Below the pieces are notes generated by a model. It made no database searches. It was given only the letters and a program-made list of their open reading frames with translations, and was not told the DNA's origin. DNA of 64,000 bases from the NCBI GenBank assembly GCA_902800815.1, contig CADCGB010000009.1, positions 19,903 through 83,902 of the forward strand. Direction: 5' to 3'. The first letter of the stretch is position 1. The number at the start of each line of letters is the position of its first letter. Source of the stretch: Fibrobacter succinogenes. GTDB lineage: Bacteria > Fibrobacterota > Fibrobacteria > Fibrobacterales > Fibrobacteraceae. Positions 34,978-44,625 of this stretch are shown one piece after another. The position numbers were made by a program, and so were the translations under genes.

Positions 34978-36042
34978 TTAGCGCGAAAGCCACCCGCCTA
35001 GGCGCCCAACGAGGGGTCTAAGCGTATTCGCGAGTTCCTTTTGGGAGTTTTCGCTCGGATGCCCGTGCAGAGCGGTGTTTTCCGTGTAAACTAGTTTATA
35101 CATAAGGTCGTTGTGACCCGCCGCCTTCTGGTCGTTGTAGATGCTCTCGACCACAGGCGTCAGGGAGTCGTTCGGCCATGTCTTCGTAGAAACAAGCAGG
35201 AACTTTACGCCGGGGTGCAGAGCGCGCAGCTTGTCCAGGAGCTTGGCATATGCCGCCTTGAACTTGTCCGCATCCGCATACGGAGGCTCGCCCTGGAAAT
35301 CGTTGATACCCACGAATACGACCACTACCTGCGGATGGAACGTGCTAAAGTCCCAGCGTTCGGTATTGGGGTCCTGCTCGGGAGCGCCCATCATCGTGTA
35401 TTCGTACAAAGTCTCGAGCGTCCATTCCGGCACCATGTTCGCATAGTTGCGCACGAGCCCGCGGCCACTCACCGCATTCACCTGGTAGTCAGCCTTGTAG
35501 CCCTCGGCCAGCAAGAAGGCATAGCTCTTCGAGGCGTTCGTCTTCTCGAACGGGGTACCGTCCTCGGGGCCCTTGCCTTCCACGCCGTACCCGACCGTGA
35601 AGGAATCCCCGATAAACTCGATGCGGCGGCTAGACGCCTTCGGCTTCTCGGCAAAGGAACCCTTCTTGCCGAGGTCGATACCGTGAATGCAGATCTTGCC
35701 CGGATTGGACTCGCTCACCTTCACAAGGCGATAAGTGTGCGGCTTGTTATCCTTCGGGGTCGCAAGCTTTTCCTTCTTGCGGTCGGTCACCGTAAAGTAC
35801 TTCTGCGGCTTGCCGTCAATATAGAAGCGGAACCGAGCCTCGCCCTCTATGTCGAACGTGACCTCGCTTGCAACCGCATTGAACGCGAGCGACGCCGCGG
35901 GAGCACTCGCACACAGGCAGGATTCCTGTACGGACCAGCGGCCGTTCAGGGCGAGGGATTCTTTATCGATGGGCATGGAAGCACCTCCATATACGGTGGC
36001 GGCGAGCACGAAGGCGACCGGCAAGAATAGATTTGTATTCAT
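34978..36042 (-). CDS. CE2-type acetyl-esterase (SGNH hydrolase with N-terminal beta-sandwich)
   Basis: The product is about 354 residues with a signal peptide. Residues about 25-130 form a jelly-roll domain (FRFYIDGKPQKYFTV, GKICIHGIDLG), followed by an SGNH hydrolase: EFIGDSFTVGYG with Ser147, VNAVSGRGLVRNY, VVVFVGINDFQGEPP and a late His in HGHPSENSQKELA. This arrangement and the motifs match CE2 acetyl-esterases, which remove acetyl groups from xylan or glucomannan; it fits the GH10 enzyme in the window. I set the start at 36042 by the signal peptide; no good Shine-Dalgarno site is seen. It is divergent from the cytochrome gene. Confidence 0.82.
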   Translation of the reverse strand: MNTNLFLPVAFVLAATVYGGASMPIDKESLALNGRWSVQESCLCASAPAASLAFNAVASEVTFDIEGEARFRFYIDGKPQKYFTVTDRKKEKLATPKDNKPHTYRLVKVSESNPGKICIHGIDLGKKGSFAEKPKASSRRIEFIGDSFTVGYGVEGKGPEDGTPFEKTNASKSYAFLLAEGYKADYQVNAVSGRGLVRNYANMVPEWTLETLYEYTMMGAPEQDPNTERWDFSTFHPQVVVVFVGINDFQGEPPYADADKFKAAYAKLLDKLRALHPGVKFLLVSTKTWPNDSLTPVVESIYNDQKAAGHNDLMYKLVYTENTALHGHPSENSQKELANTLRPLVGRLGGWLSR

Positions 36043-36173
36043 GGGAAACAAGGTAGAAAGTTCTTTTGCAGGCAAGCAGGCCCACGGATTTACAAACCGC
36101 AATTCGCGGGGTTACGAACCGCGCTTTGCAGGGATACGAACTGCGCGGACCGCGCGTTTTTTATATTCTCTGC

Positions 36174-36698
36174 ATGCAGATGCGCAAGACACTGTTTATC
36201 GCGGGATTGCTCGCCACCCTCTACGGGGCGGCAGCGGTAACTGCCGGGGATACCCCGGGAGCGACGCAGGTCGCGCAGGTAAAGTCGCAGGCTAAAGATG
36301 GCTCGCAGGGCAAGTTGCAGGCAGTAAATGCGCCGGCAGTAAATGCGCCGGAACCCGGGTCGCCAGGAGACACGCTCACCCGCGAGGACAAGCGCATGGC
36401 GTACCTCGTGTACAAACTGCTCGACAAGAAGGGCAAGATAAAGGGAGCGAACATCAAGCGCGGCGCAAAGCTCTTTTACCAGAACTGCAGGCCGTGCCAC
36501 GGCGAGGACGGCCACCGCATAAACTTCAACCCCATGGGAGAGCCCGCCTTTATCGGGCAGCGGGCACGCAACGACATGCCCACGTTCTGGTACCAGATGA
36601 ACTTCGGCGACGAAGACCGCAACATGGAAGCATACTACGACGAACTCACCCTCGACGAGATGAAGGACATCGCGGGCTACGCCCAGACGCTGCCTTAA
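36174..36698 (+). CDS. Monohaem c-type cytochrome
   Basis: The 174-residue product has a signal peptide (RKTLFIAGLLATLYGAAAVTAG), a low-complexity spacer (about 25-65) with repeated VNAP units, and a cytochrome c domain with a single CRPCH haem site near residue 110. Met residues in NFNPMGEPAFIG, RNDMPTFWYQMNFG or MEAYYDELT could be the sixth ligand. The ending LTLDEMKDIAGYAQTLP is typical of class I cytochromes. TATATT ends 6-7 bases before the ATG and there is no Shine-Dalgarno site. Two in-frame ATGs (36174, 36180) are possible. Unusual for a fermentative anaerobe. The gene converges with the helicase-domain gene. Confidence 0.85.
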   Translation: MQMRKTLFIAGLLATLYGAAAVTAGDTPGATQVAQVKSQAKDGSQGKLQAVNAPAVNAPEPGSPGDTLTREDKRMAYLVYKLLDKKGKIKGANIKRGAKLFYQNCRPCHGEDGHRINFNPMGEPAFIGQRARNDMPTFWYQMNFGDEDRNMEAYYDELTLDEMKDIAGYAQTLP

Positions 36699-36755
36699 CA
36701 CGATGCGATTGCCAACGCCTTGACGGTCGCAGTATTAAACTGCGCCGGCCAAAGA

Positions 36756-38639
36756 CTAGGCGATTTTCTGCATCACCTTGATTTCTTGAATAAACGAAAG
36801 CTGCAGCGGCATTCCCTCTTCGGCACCCTTCTCCTGGATTTCCACGTTCAGGGGTGCCTTCGCGAGGTGCAGTGCATGCACGGTGAACACCAGCTCACGC
36901 ACCTTGTCGGCTCGCTTCGTGGGGTCCTTGACCTTCGCCGCAAGGTAAGTGCCCGTCAGTTTCGCATAACGTAACACCTTCACCAGGTCGAACGAGTCGA
37001 GCTTCTGGTAAACGGAACCGTACTTCGTGGAATCGAGAGCCGACTGCACCGTCGCCTCGTCCACGTCGTCCTTGAGTTCATAGTCCACGTTGCCTTCCGC
37101 AGGCCACGCAATCGCAAACTCCTTGCGCCACTCGTCGGTGGGGGCGCGGTCGCGCTTCTTCGCGGAGCGGTCGGCAAACGGGCAGTACCCGAAACTTTCC
37201 AGGATGCTGAACGCGGTCGGTTCCTTCTTCGGGTCGAGCACGAACCCGTAACCCGGGATATACTCCTCGGCGCATTCCATGAACTGCGGGAAGCGCGTGA
37301 GTTCCCCAAGTATCTTGAGGTCGTCTATCTTGAGGAGGCGGACCGTACGCACCTTCGCACCGTAGAACGAAGCATTCCACTCGCGGAACGTCGAAAGCAC
37401 GTTCTCGGGCGGCTTAATCCAGGCGATAAGCTGTTCCATGTCCGATTCGGGAATATCGCTCTTAAGGCCCGCGATGTAGGTATCCTTCTCGAAGGTAAAG
37501 CAGAGGAAGGCCTCGTCGTTCTTGACCTTCGCAAGGCACGCCACCGTAAACAGCAGTTGCGGAGACATGGAGGCGCTAACCACCAGGTCGAAGTTCGGGA
37601 GCATCGACACCTGCCCCTCGTTCTGCGGGAGTACCGAACTCGCCATCCATTCCTTGCCAATCTCGCTCACCGCGACGGCAGAGACCTTGCCCTGCACGAA
37701 CTGGAATTTCAGGAGACCTATGAGCCAGAGTTCGCGCATGGGGCGCGGGAGGTATTCCCAGGCAAGGTGCTTGTTTGACTCGAGAATGCGGCTGGAGGGG
37801 TCCATCACCCAGAACAGGTATGCAGCCTCGCACACGCCGCGCGGTTCGGCAACGCAACGCAGCAGACGCTTCATGTGGAGCGCGTCGTTACGGAAGCGTG
37901 CCTCGAGCCACCAGGTAAGCACGTACTGGTGCAGGCGGAAACCACTCGTACGCAGGAACTCGTACGCCGCCTCGGACGGGTAGAGGAAAGAATTTTCCTG
38001 CTCGAGCCATTCACGCTGCGTAAGGAAACTGAAAATCAGGGCAAGCTCGTTCTCGCCAGCCTTCGCCGAAAGTTTCGTGGCTGCGGTAAAGGCATCGAGG
38101 CAGATCTGGTAACTGCGACGGTTCAGCGTGCCATTCGTATTCACGCGGATCTCGCCACGCTTGGCAAGCGAAAGCACCAGGCAGATATGCCAGGCCAAAA
38201 GGCTCCCGTATTCCTGGAAAGGCTTCGTGGTATCGGGGAATTCCTGCGGTTCGATCTCGAAACTGTGCGCAAAGTCGGTAAAGCCGTGGTACACAGCCAC
38301 GCCCGAGGCCTGCGACCTCCACAGCAGGAACTCGCGGCACATCTGCAAGAGGAAACTGCGAAGTTCCTTGTTCTTTGCCACGGGCACGGTAAGGCGCAGC
38401 TCGTTGTAGGTGAGCCCGCGCGATGCGCTGTGGTACACAAGATTCAGGCAGCGGCGCTGCCACGGTTCCATGTGTGCAAAAAGTTTGGCGACACGATCCC
38501 TGTTCGTATAAAAGCTCAGGACTTCCGACTGGATAAGCGCATTATTCAGGAGTCCCTTCTTACCATATGCCTTGGCATGGACCTCACGCAAAAGAGGCTT
38601 CGACATGCCGTCAAAAAAACTTTTCAAATCAAACATCAT
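36756..38639 (-). CDS. XPB/Ssl2-like helicase-associated domain protein
   Basis: The 627-residue cytoplasmic protein has a helical N-terminal region (YNELRLTVPVAKNKELRSFLLQ type repeats that look like winged helices) and a central segment VSMLPNFDLVVSASMSPQLLFTVACLA with CFTFEKDTYIAGLKSDIPESDMEQLI that matches the helicase-associated domain of XPB/Ssl2 type (PF13625), often carried by stand-alone proteins in bacteria. No Walker motif is present. It lies 57 bases downstream of the dinG-like gene on the same strand, so a DNA repair role is suggested by both neighbours and domain. GAGG lies 4 bases before the start. Moderate confidence. Confidence 0.6.
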   Translation of the reverse strand: MMFDLKSFFDGMSKPLLREVHAKAYGKKGLLNNALIQSEVLSFYTNRDRVAKLFAHMEPWQRRCLNLVYHSASRGLTYNELRLTVPVAKNKELRSFLLQMCREFLLWRSQASGVAVYHGFTDFAHSFEIEPQEFPDTTKPFQEYGSLLAWHICLVLSLAKRGEIRVNTNGTLNRRSYQICLDAFTAATKLSAKAGENELALIFSFLTQREWLEQENSFLYPSEAAYEFLRTSGFRLHQYVLTWWLEARFRNDALHMKRLLRCVAEPRGVCEAAYLFWVMDPSSRILESNKHLAWEYLPRPMRELWLIGLLKFQFVQGKVSAVAVSEIGKEWMASSVLPQNEGQVSMLPNFDLVVSASMSPQLLFTVACLAKVKNDEAFLCFTFEKDTYIAGLKSDIPESDMEQLIAWIKPPENVLSTFREWNASFYGAKVRTVRLLKIDDLKILGELTRFPQFMECAEEYIPGYGFVLDPKKEPTAFSILESFGYCPFADRSAKKRDRAPTDEWRKEFAIAWPAEGNVDYELKDDVDEATVQSALDSTKYGSVYQKLDSFDLVKVLRYAKLTGTYLAAKVKDPTKRADKVRELVFTVHALHLAKAPLNVEIQEKGAEEGMPLQLSFIQEIKVMQKIA

Positions 38640-38696
38640 GCATCCTCAATGGGGACGCAAATTTAGAAAATATGGCAAGAGGCGTCAAGAAAGCAT

Positions 38697-41417
38697 CTAC
38701 TTCACGAACTTCTTCACGTCGTCGACGCTATTCGCGGTCACGTGCTTCATGTTCCATATACGTGCGAATGTCTTGCCGTATGCCTCGGTCACCACGCGGT
38801 TGTCGAGAATGAGCACCTTGCCGCTATCGCTTTCCGTGCGCAGGAGCCTGCCCAGGCCCTGACGCAGTTCCATATACGCCTCAGGTATGTAGTAACTCTT
38901 GAACACATTCTCGCCCTTCGCCTTCAGATCGGCAGAGATACCCGCCACCAGCGGGTCGGAGGGGTTCGGGAACGGGAGTTTCGTCACCACGAGCAACTTG
39001 AGCGCATCACCCGGGAAGTCGACACCTTCCCACAGGCTCTGGCACCCGAGAAGGCATGCGCCGCGCGACTTGCGGAACATCGCAATGAGGCCATCAAGCG
39101 AGCCATCCACATGCTGGCAAAGCAGGAGCTTGCCCTTCGCGGCAAATTCCGGAGCGAGAGCCGCCTGCGCCTTCATCATCGCGGAAATGCTCGTGAACAG
39201 CACCATCGTGTTCTCTTCCACTTCGGGGAGCACCTGCACGAGTGTGTTATTCAACGCGTCGCCGAATTCGGGGAGCGATGGCTTAGGCAGGTAGCGCGCC
39301 ACCTGCACGGTACGGCGCTCGTCGCTTGCAAACGCCTCACCGAACGCCTTGAGGAACGGGCGCTTCTGCTCAAGTTCCGACATGCCCATACGCTGCGCGT
39401 AGTACGAGAGGTCGCCCTGCACGGCAAGCGTCGCCGAGGTGAACGTCGCGGACTTTACCCACGGGTAGAACTTTTCTTTCCAGATATCGCCCGAACGGAG
39501 CGGTACCGCATGAATCTTGATGGTGTGCGGGTTGAAGGGTTCTTCCATGTAGAACACCCAGCCTTCGCGGCCCGCCTTCACGAGGAACTCGAAATCTGTC
39601 GCGTAGCGCTTGAGTTCTTCCATGCGGCCCGAGAAATCCTTCAGGAGCCCGCCAACCGAGGGCAGGCCAGCAACGAGTTCCATAAGCGACTTCGCGCGGT
39701 CCTGCACCAGCGCGAACTGGTCGATAACGTTCTTCGGGTCGGCATCGAAATCCGCCGCAATCCCGTTCCTGTAAATCAGGTCGCCCTTGCCCACCTTCTG
39801 CTTCGAAAGCTTCTTGCCGATCTTCATGAAGAAGCGGTGGATTGCCTTCTCCGCCTCGCCGATATCAGCCGCAAGCTGCGTGCACTCGCTGCGCGCCGCC
39901 TCGTTCTCGACAGGGATGCGGTTCTCGAGTTCGGGTACAATCCCACCCGTGGTACCCTTCGGGGGAACGAGCGTCTTCGCCACGTTCCTGAAACGGAAGA
40001 ACGATACGGTACGCCCGAAACTCTGGTTGCTCAGTTCGGGCAGGCGGTGTGCCTCATCAAAGACTACGTGCTCGTAAGTGGGGAGCAGCGCGAAATCCAG
40101 TGCGAGGTCGGCAAGGAACAGCGAGTGATTCACCAGCAGCAGGTTCGATGCCATCGCCTCGCGTTTCGCCTTGAGGGCGGGGCAAACCGCATGGTACTTG
40201 CAGGTATCACCCACGCACGATGCGGCCGTGCTCGAAAGTTTGGACCACAGCACGCGATTGCGCGCACAGCTGAACGAATTGCATTCCCCGATATCGCCCT
40301 TCTCGGTCGTGACCGCCCACGGGAGCAGCGCCATGAAGGAGTCGCGCTCTTCCGGCAACAGGAGCGTCGCGGGAGCATTCAAAATTTCCATCAGCTTGCG
40401 GACGCACAGGTAGTTGTCGCGGCCCTTGAGCACGCTCGCCTTGAGCTTGCCATCGTACAGCGGGGCAATCTGCGGGATATCGTGCCCGATAAGTTGTTCC
40501 TGCAGGGCATGCGTCGCGGTACTGATCACCACGCGCTCGCCCGAGACCGCCTTGTTTGCCGCCGCCACCAGATAGGCAAGCGACTTGCCCGAACCTGTCG
40601 GCGCCTCGAGCACGCAGATGCCGCCCTTGTACAGGTTGCGTTCCACGCACGATGCGAACTCCTGCTGGTTGGGGCGCGCCTTGAAATTTTCCATCGTCTT
40701 CGAGAGGAGCCCGCCCTCCTTGAAGAAGGCATCTACACGCGGGGCCTTCGAGGCGGCGAGCGCACCCGCGGGGGCATCGCCTGCGCGCAATGCAAGTGCG
40801 GGTTCGGCAATCTCGCCCTCGGCACTTTCGCCAAAGAGCAATTTCCAGTCGGAGCACGCCGCAATACGGGTAAGGGCCCCCAGTAGCCACGGGTCGAGCG
40901 ATGCAATCTTCTCGTACGCCATCACGAACAGCTTGCCACACGCTTCCGCATCGGGAAGCGCCCTGTGGGCACGGCTGCGCTCGATGTTCAGCACCTGCGT
41001 AAGCGTATCAAGCCTGTGGTTAGGAACATCCTGATAGGCAATTCTAGACAAAGTAAGAGAATCCCATACCGGGTTGTTGAACGGGATCCCGACCTTCTCC
41101 AGCGCATTCTTCAAGAAGCGCGAATCGAACATCGCGTTGTGTGCGACAAGCGGCATGTCACCGACAAATGCAGAAATCTTGCCAGCAAGGCTCGCGAAAT
41201 CTTCCGCACCCGCGATATCCTCGTTCGAAATTCCTGTAAGGCTCTCGATGAACGGGCGCAGTTTCGCCGACTCGGGGCGTACCAGATAATCCACGCTATC
41301 GACGGGGGCTCCGTTCTCAAAACGGACAAGCGCCACCTCGATAATTTCGTCCTTCTCGAATTCAAGACCGGTGGTTTCCAGGTCAACCGCAACAAACGCA
41401 GGTATCTTATTCATCAT
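38697..41417 (-). CDS. dinG: DinG-family helicase with N-terminal DnaQ-like exonuclease domain
   Basis: The 906-residue protein couples an exonuclease domain (residues 1 to about 165; AVDLETTGLEFEKDEIIEVA, VAHNAMFDSRFL and HRALPDAEAC, with the DEDD-h acidic residues present) to an XPD-like helicase. Walker A is EAPTGSGKSLAYLV and the DEAH box is VVFDEAHRLPE. A cluster of cysteines (CNSFSC, CVGDTCKYHAVCPALKA) should bind 4Fe-4S. C-terminal motifs LLGCQSLWEGVDFPG and QGLGRLLRTESD complete the helicase. The fused exonuclease is typical of the Gram-positive-type DinG. GAGG lies 7 bases upstream. Likely in DNA repair or R-loop removal. Confidence 0.9.
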   Translation of the reverse strand: MMNKIPAFVAVDLETTGLEFEKDEIIEVALVRFENGAPVDSVDYLVRPESAKLRPFIESLTGISNEDIAGAEDFASLAGKISAFVGDMPLVAHNAMFDSRFLKNALEKVGIPFNNPVWDSLTLSRIAYQDVPNHRLDTLTQVLNIERSRAHRALPDAEACGKLFVMAYEKIASLDPWLLGALTRIAACSDWKLLFGESAEGEIAEPALALRAGDAPAGALAASKAPRVDAFFKEGGLLSKTMENFKARPNQQEFASCVERNLYKGGICVLEAPTGSGKSLAYLVAAANKAVSGERVVISTATHALQEQLIGHDIPQIAPLYDGKLKASVLKGRDNYLCVRKLMEILNAPATLLLPEERDSFMALLPWAVTTEKGDIGECNSFSCARNRVLWSKLSSTAASCVGDTCKYHAVCPALKAKREAMASNLLLVNHSLFLADLALDFALLPTYEHVVFDEAHRLPELSNQSFGRTVSFFRFRNVAKTLVPPKGTTGGIVPELENRIPVENEAARSECTQLAADIGEAEKAIHRFFMKIGKKLSKQKVGKGDLIYRNGIAADFDADPKNVIDQFALVQDRAKSLMELVAGLPSVGGLLKDFSGRMEELKRYATDFEFLVKAGREGWVFYMEEPFNPHTIKIHAVPLRSGDIWKEKFYPWVKSATFTSATLAVQGDLSYYAQRMGMSELEQKRPFLKAFGEAFASDERRTVQVARYLPKPSLPEFGDALNNTLVQVLPEVEENTMVLFTSISAMMKAQAALAPEFAAKGKLLLCQHVDGSLDGLIAMFRKSRGACLLGCQSLWEGVDFPGDALKLLVVTKLPFPNPSDPLVAGISADLKAKGENVFKSYYIPEAYMELRQGLGRLLRTESDSGKVLILDNRVVTEAYGKTFARIWNMKHVTANSVDDVKKFVK

Positions 41418-41431
41418 CTGAGCCTCTTAAA

Positions 41432-43216
41432 CTAGGGCAACGCCGGCATGTCCGGCAAAAGTTTCTCGATATCGTTCTCGCCGTTTGCCACGTGCACCGT
41501 ATCGGTAGGCGCACGCCAGGGCTTTCCGTAACGGAACGGGAACAGGGCACCGCCATCGGGCGTAAGCCTCCCCTCTTCCGCATAGTAGTAGTCGATAAAG
41601 TACTTGCCTTCCATCAGGTTGTCGAATGCGAATTTGCCGCCGTGGTCGCATTTCGTGTAGAAATACTTCTTGGTATCGATAGAGGCGAGGCGCACCGTCA
41701 CGCCCGGGTTTGCATTCTTGAGTGTGCCCTTGAGTGAAGCAAGCTTGATCTTCGGCACCGTCTCGAAACGCATCAACTTCTTGTACTTGAGTTCGATAAC
41801 CGTGTCGCGCACGCCGTTGCTATCCGCCTTCGCAAGCGTCGTATCCATGTACCCCATCAAGAAATCCACCGCGGCATCGGTCGGCCAGGGCTCCTTGGGA
41901 ACGGCCATGAACCGGATGGCATCGAGGCGCTTCATGTCGACCGCCACCGTATCCTTGTTTATCGCCACATGGAATGTCTCTATGAGCGAATCGAGAGGCT
42001 TGTTGTAGGCCACCACGAGCGTATCGCCCGGGAAGGCGGACTTTGTCATCGAGTAGAGCAGGGTCTTGGAGATTGCGGGAGCGAGCGTGTCGCCAGCCTT
42101 TTCCACCCAATTCCATTCCACCTCGTCGTGCAGGGTATCGAGCATACGGGAGAGCGAGTCCTTCGCGTACTTGCAGGCAAACTTGTACGTAAGTTCGGGA
42201 GCGGGGATAGAATCAAAATAGAACTGCGGCTTGTTGCTTGATGCACCCATATACACATGCCTCGGATGCACCGTGCTGCCGTCTGGGTATGTGAGCGTGC
42301 AGTTCGTGGTATCGGCAAATGCGGAATCAAAGAACACGGACCTCGAGAAGTTCGCTTCGAGCACATGTGCAAAAGGCTGGCTCACCGATTCCAGTTCCAG
42401 GAGCGATGTATCCTGGTCGGTAAGCGCCACCCAGAGCGTATCCTTCGTCTCCTCGGTCAGCACGAGGTCCTTAACCCACACACCCGCCAGTTCCTGCGAC
42501 GGCTCAATTTTCTGGTTTCCGTTCACATCCACGAATGCCACCACGCGGTAACGGCCCGGCTTGAGGCCCGTGAGCGTAAAGCTACCCACACTATCCGCAC
42601 GCGTCATGAACAGCGGGGGTTCCTTCGTGAGCATCGGGAGAGAATCGAGCGCCTTCGTGACCGTATCGCGGTACTTTTCCAGGTACCTGCGGCCCTCGCG
42701 TTCCGGGCCCATCAGGAACAGCCCAATGCTCGGGTAGGTCTTCTTGCGCGTCATGGAATCGTTCACGAGCACGCGGCCCGAAAGCGTAAGCGAGTCGATA
42801 TGGTCGCCGGTAGAGAACACCACGTTGAACGGCTTGGCAAGCGCGTTGCCGTGCAGGTCCTTGATGCCGCTCGCGAACGTAACCGTATACGTAGTTCCCG
42901 TATCGAGCGTGGCACGCGAAGTGAGCACCACCGTCTTCCCGCTTACCTCGAACTTCATCTTGCCCTCGATAGGCGGCGAAATCGATACGGCGCTACGCGG
43001 GATGGACGCATTCACCCACTCGTCGAATTCCAGCTTCACGTAAAGTTCTTCAGGATGGTTCGTCGTATTCGGGGCCGGGTACACCGCCGCAATGCGGGGC
43101 GCCAACTTGTCTTCGGGTCCGCCGCCCGGCGCCACCTGCGTCGCGCACGCCCAAAAGCCGATGCATGCAAGCACCAGAGCAAGGGCGTAGACGTATGCGG
43201 GGTGGCTCTTCTTCAT
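41432..43216 (-). CDS. Ig-like-domain lipoprotein
   Basis: The 594-residue protein has a lipoprotein signal with FWACATQVAPGGGPEDKLAP, very close to the start of a family of Bacteroidetes lipoproteins that carry a Big_5 Ig-like domain (next ~100 residues: TGTTYTVTFASGIKDLHGNALAK). A second beta-rich region with FTLTGLKPGRYRVVAFVDVNGNQ and a C-terminal copy of the same kind (GKFAFDNLMEGKYFIDYYYAEEG) are likely carboxypeptidase-regulatory-like units. It probably sits on the outer membrane. It lies 14 bases before the dinG start and follows lepB by 11 bases, so is co-transcribed with both. Function unknown beyond a structural envelope role. Confidence 0.7.
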   Translation of the reverse strand: MKKSHPAYVYALALVLACIGFWACATQVAPGGGPEDKLAPRIAAVYPAPNTTNHPEELYVKLEFDEWVNASIPRSAVSISPPIEGKMKFEVSGKTVVLTSRATLDTGTTYTVTFASGIKDLHGNALAKPFNVVFSTGDHIDSLTLSGRVLVNDSMTRKKTYPSIGLFLMGPEREGRRYLEKYRDTVTKALDSLPMLTKEPPLFMTRADSVGSFTLTGLKPGRYRVVAFVDVNGNQKIEPSQELAGVWVKDLVLTEETKDTLWVALTDQDTSLLELESVSQPFAHVLEANFSRSVFFDSAFADTTNCTLTYPDGSTVHPRHVYMGASSNKPQFYFDSIPAPELTYKFACKYAKDSLSRMLDTLHDEVEWNWVEKAGDTLAPAISKTLLYSMTKSAFPGDTLVVAYNKPLDSLIETFHVAINKDTVAVDMKRLDAIRFMAVPKEPWPTDAAVDFLMGYMDTTLAKADSNGVRDTVIELKYKKLMRFETVPKIKLASLKGTLKNANPGVTVRLASIDTKKYFYTKCDHGGKFAFDNLMEGKYFIDYYYAEEGRLTPDGGALFPFRYGKPWRAPTDTVHVANGENDIEKLLPDMPALP

Positions 43217-43227
43217 CGGGCTCTTCC

Positions 43228-44619
43228 TTAGCGCTCAATGAGCGGGATGACCTTGCCAATGCGGGACCAGCGGATACGGAAGGGAATGCGCCACCAGGTA
43301 AACGGATTCCCCAGGCTGAATGCCTGGTCGTCGTTCTCGAAGGAGAAGTAGATGACGGAGGCCTTCGCGCGGATATTCCTCAGGTTCACAAAGCCCCAGT
43401 AACGGCTGTCGGCGGAATTGTCGCGGTTGTCACCCATCATAAAGAACAGCGGAGTCTTCACCGTATAGCGGTCAATCTCCTTCCCGTCAATCGTGAGCTT
43501 GCGGCGAATCTCGAGACGCGGAAGCGTATTCGGTTCAGCCACTGCGCTATCTGCGGCTAGCGTATCCACGCGGGCGCTGTCCTGTGCCATCGCGGAATCA
43601 GCAGTAACGACCGCAGGGGAATTGTACATCGCGACGTTACCCTCGAGGTCACGCAATATCGAGCCCTCCAGACCCACGTAACTTACGGGGCGCGCAAAGC
43701 CGCCCTTCAGGTGCGGGTCGAACAGCGGCAGGAATCCAATGCGGGCCAGTTCGCGGAAGTACGAGAAACTCATCGCACCGCTCACCGTATCGCCCTGCGT
43801 AAGCCTGTGCTGGATTACGGTCCTGTTGCGCGTGAACATTGCGTTCAGGAGCATGCCGCGGTCATTTTCTACCGGCACCTTGAAGTCGGTAAACTCGAAG
43901 TTGTTGTCCTCCACACCATCCTTCAGCAGCGAGAGTTCCAGTTCCACGTGGCTATCCGGATTTTCCTGCAAGATGATGGAACGCATCCACCAGAGCTTTT
44001 CGAGCGGGAGCGAATCCAGGATGAACTCGTCACCCACACTCGGTACAACGAAGGTCTCGCGTTCGTCACGCGGGGACTTGGTGCGATACGTCTCGGTCCA
44101 CTTGCCACGGCCGGGAATCGTATCCTGCTTGACACCGTTGATGTAAAGTCTGCCCGCGTGTACGGCAACCGTGTCGCCATGCACGGCGACGCAGCGCTTG
44201 ATGTAGTCCTTCGGGCCGTCCGCAAAGTGCACCAGGTGCGGCTGCCCCGCCTCGGGTTCATGGTCCCAGTAGAAGTTCCCGAACATCAGCGCGTTAAACA
44301 GGTGCGTGTAGCGCGCAGGATTGTTGTCGGGGTATTCCGGCTCCCCCGGGTAACGGAAAATCACCACGTCGCCGGGCTTGGGTTCGGCATATCCAGGGAA
44401 GTGCTTGTTGGTAAACGGAATCGGGGAACCGTAGGTGAACTTGAGTCCCAGCAGAAAGTCGCCGGTATGCAAGGTGTCTTCCATGGACCCGCTCGGGATC
44501 TGGAATGCCTGAATCACGTACTGGATTACCACGAGCGCAAGCACGATGGGCACGAGTATCTCGCGCGAGAACGATTTCAAGAACTTCTTGATCGAAAACT
44601 TATTCGGTGTCTGTTCCAT
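43228..44619 (-). CDS. lepB: Signal peptidase I
   Basis: The 463-residue membrane enzyme removes signal peptides from exported proteins. A membrane segment (about 22-40) precedes IPSGSMEDTL with the catalytic Ser45, then the Lys-bearing box DYIKRCVAVHGD (Lys141) and, much later, FFMMGDNRDNSADSRYWG. The length is nearly twice that of Escherichia coli LepB because a beta-rich insert of about 230 residues lies between the lysine box and the GDNRDN box; similar inserts occur in Bacteroidetes enzymes. It is between a LytTR regulator and an Ig-like lipoprotein. The assignment is secure. Confidence 0.95.
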   Translation of the reverse strand: MEQTPNKFSIKKFLKSFSREILVPIVLALVVIQYVIQAFQIPSGSMEDTLHTGDFLLGLKFTYGSPIPFTNKHFPGYAEPKPGDVVIFRYPGEPEYPDNNPARYTHLFNALMFGNFYWDHEPEAGQPHLVHFADGPKDYIKRCVAVHGDTVAVHAGRLYINGVKQDTIPGRGKWTETYRTKSPRDERETFVVPSVGDEFILDSLPLEKLWWMRSIILQENPDSHVELELSLLKDGVEDNNFEFTDFKVPVENDRGMLLNAMFTRNRTVIQHRLTQGDTVSGAMSFSYFRELARIGFLPLFDPHLKGGFARPVSYVGLEGSILRDLEGNVAMYNSPAVVTADSAMAQDSARVDTLAADSAVAEPNTLPRLEIRRKLTIDGKEIDRYTVKTPLFFMMGDNRDNSADSRYWGFVNLRNIRAKASVIYFSFENDDQAFSLGNPFTWWRIPFRIRWSRIGKVIPLIER

Positions 44620-44625
44620 AATTCA

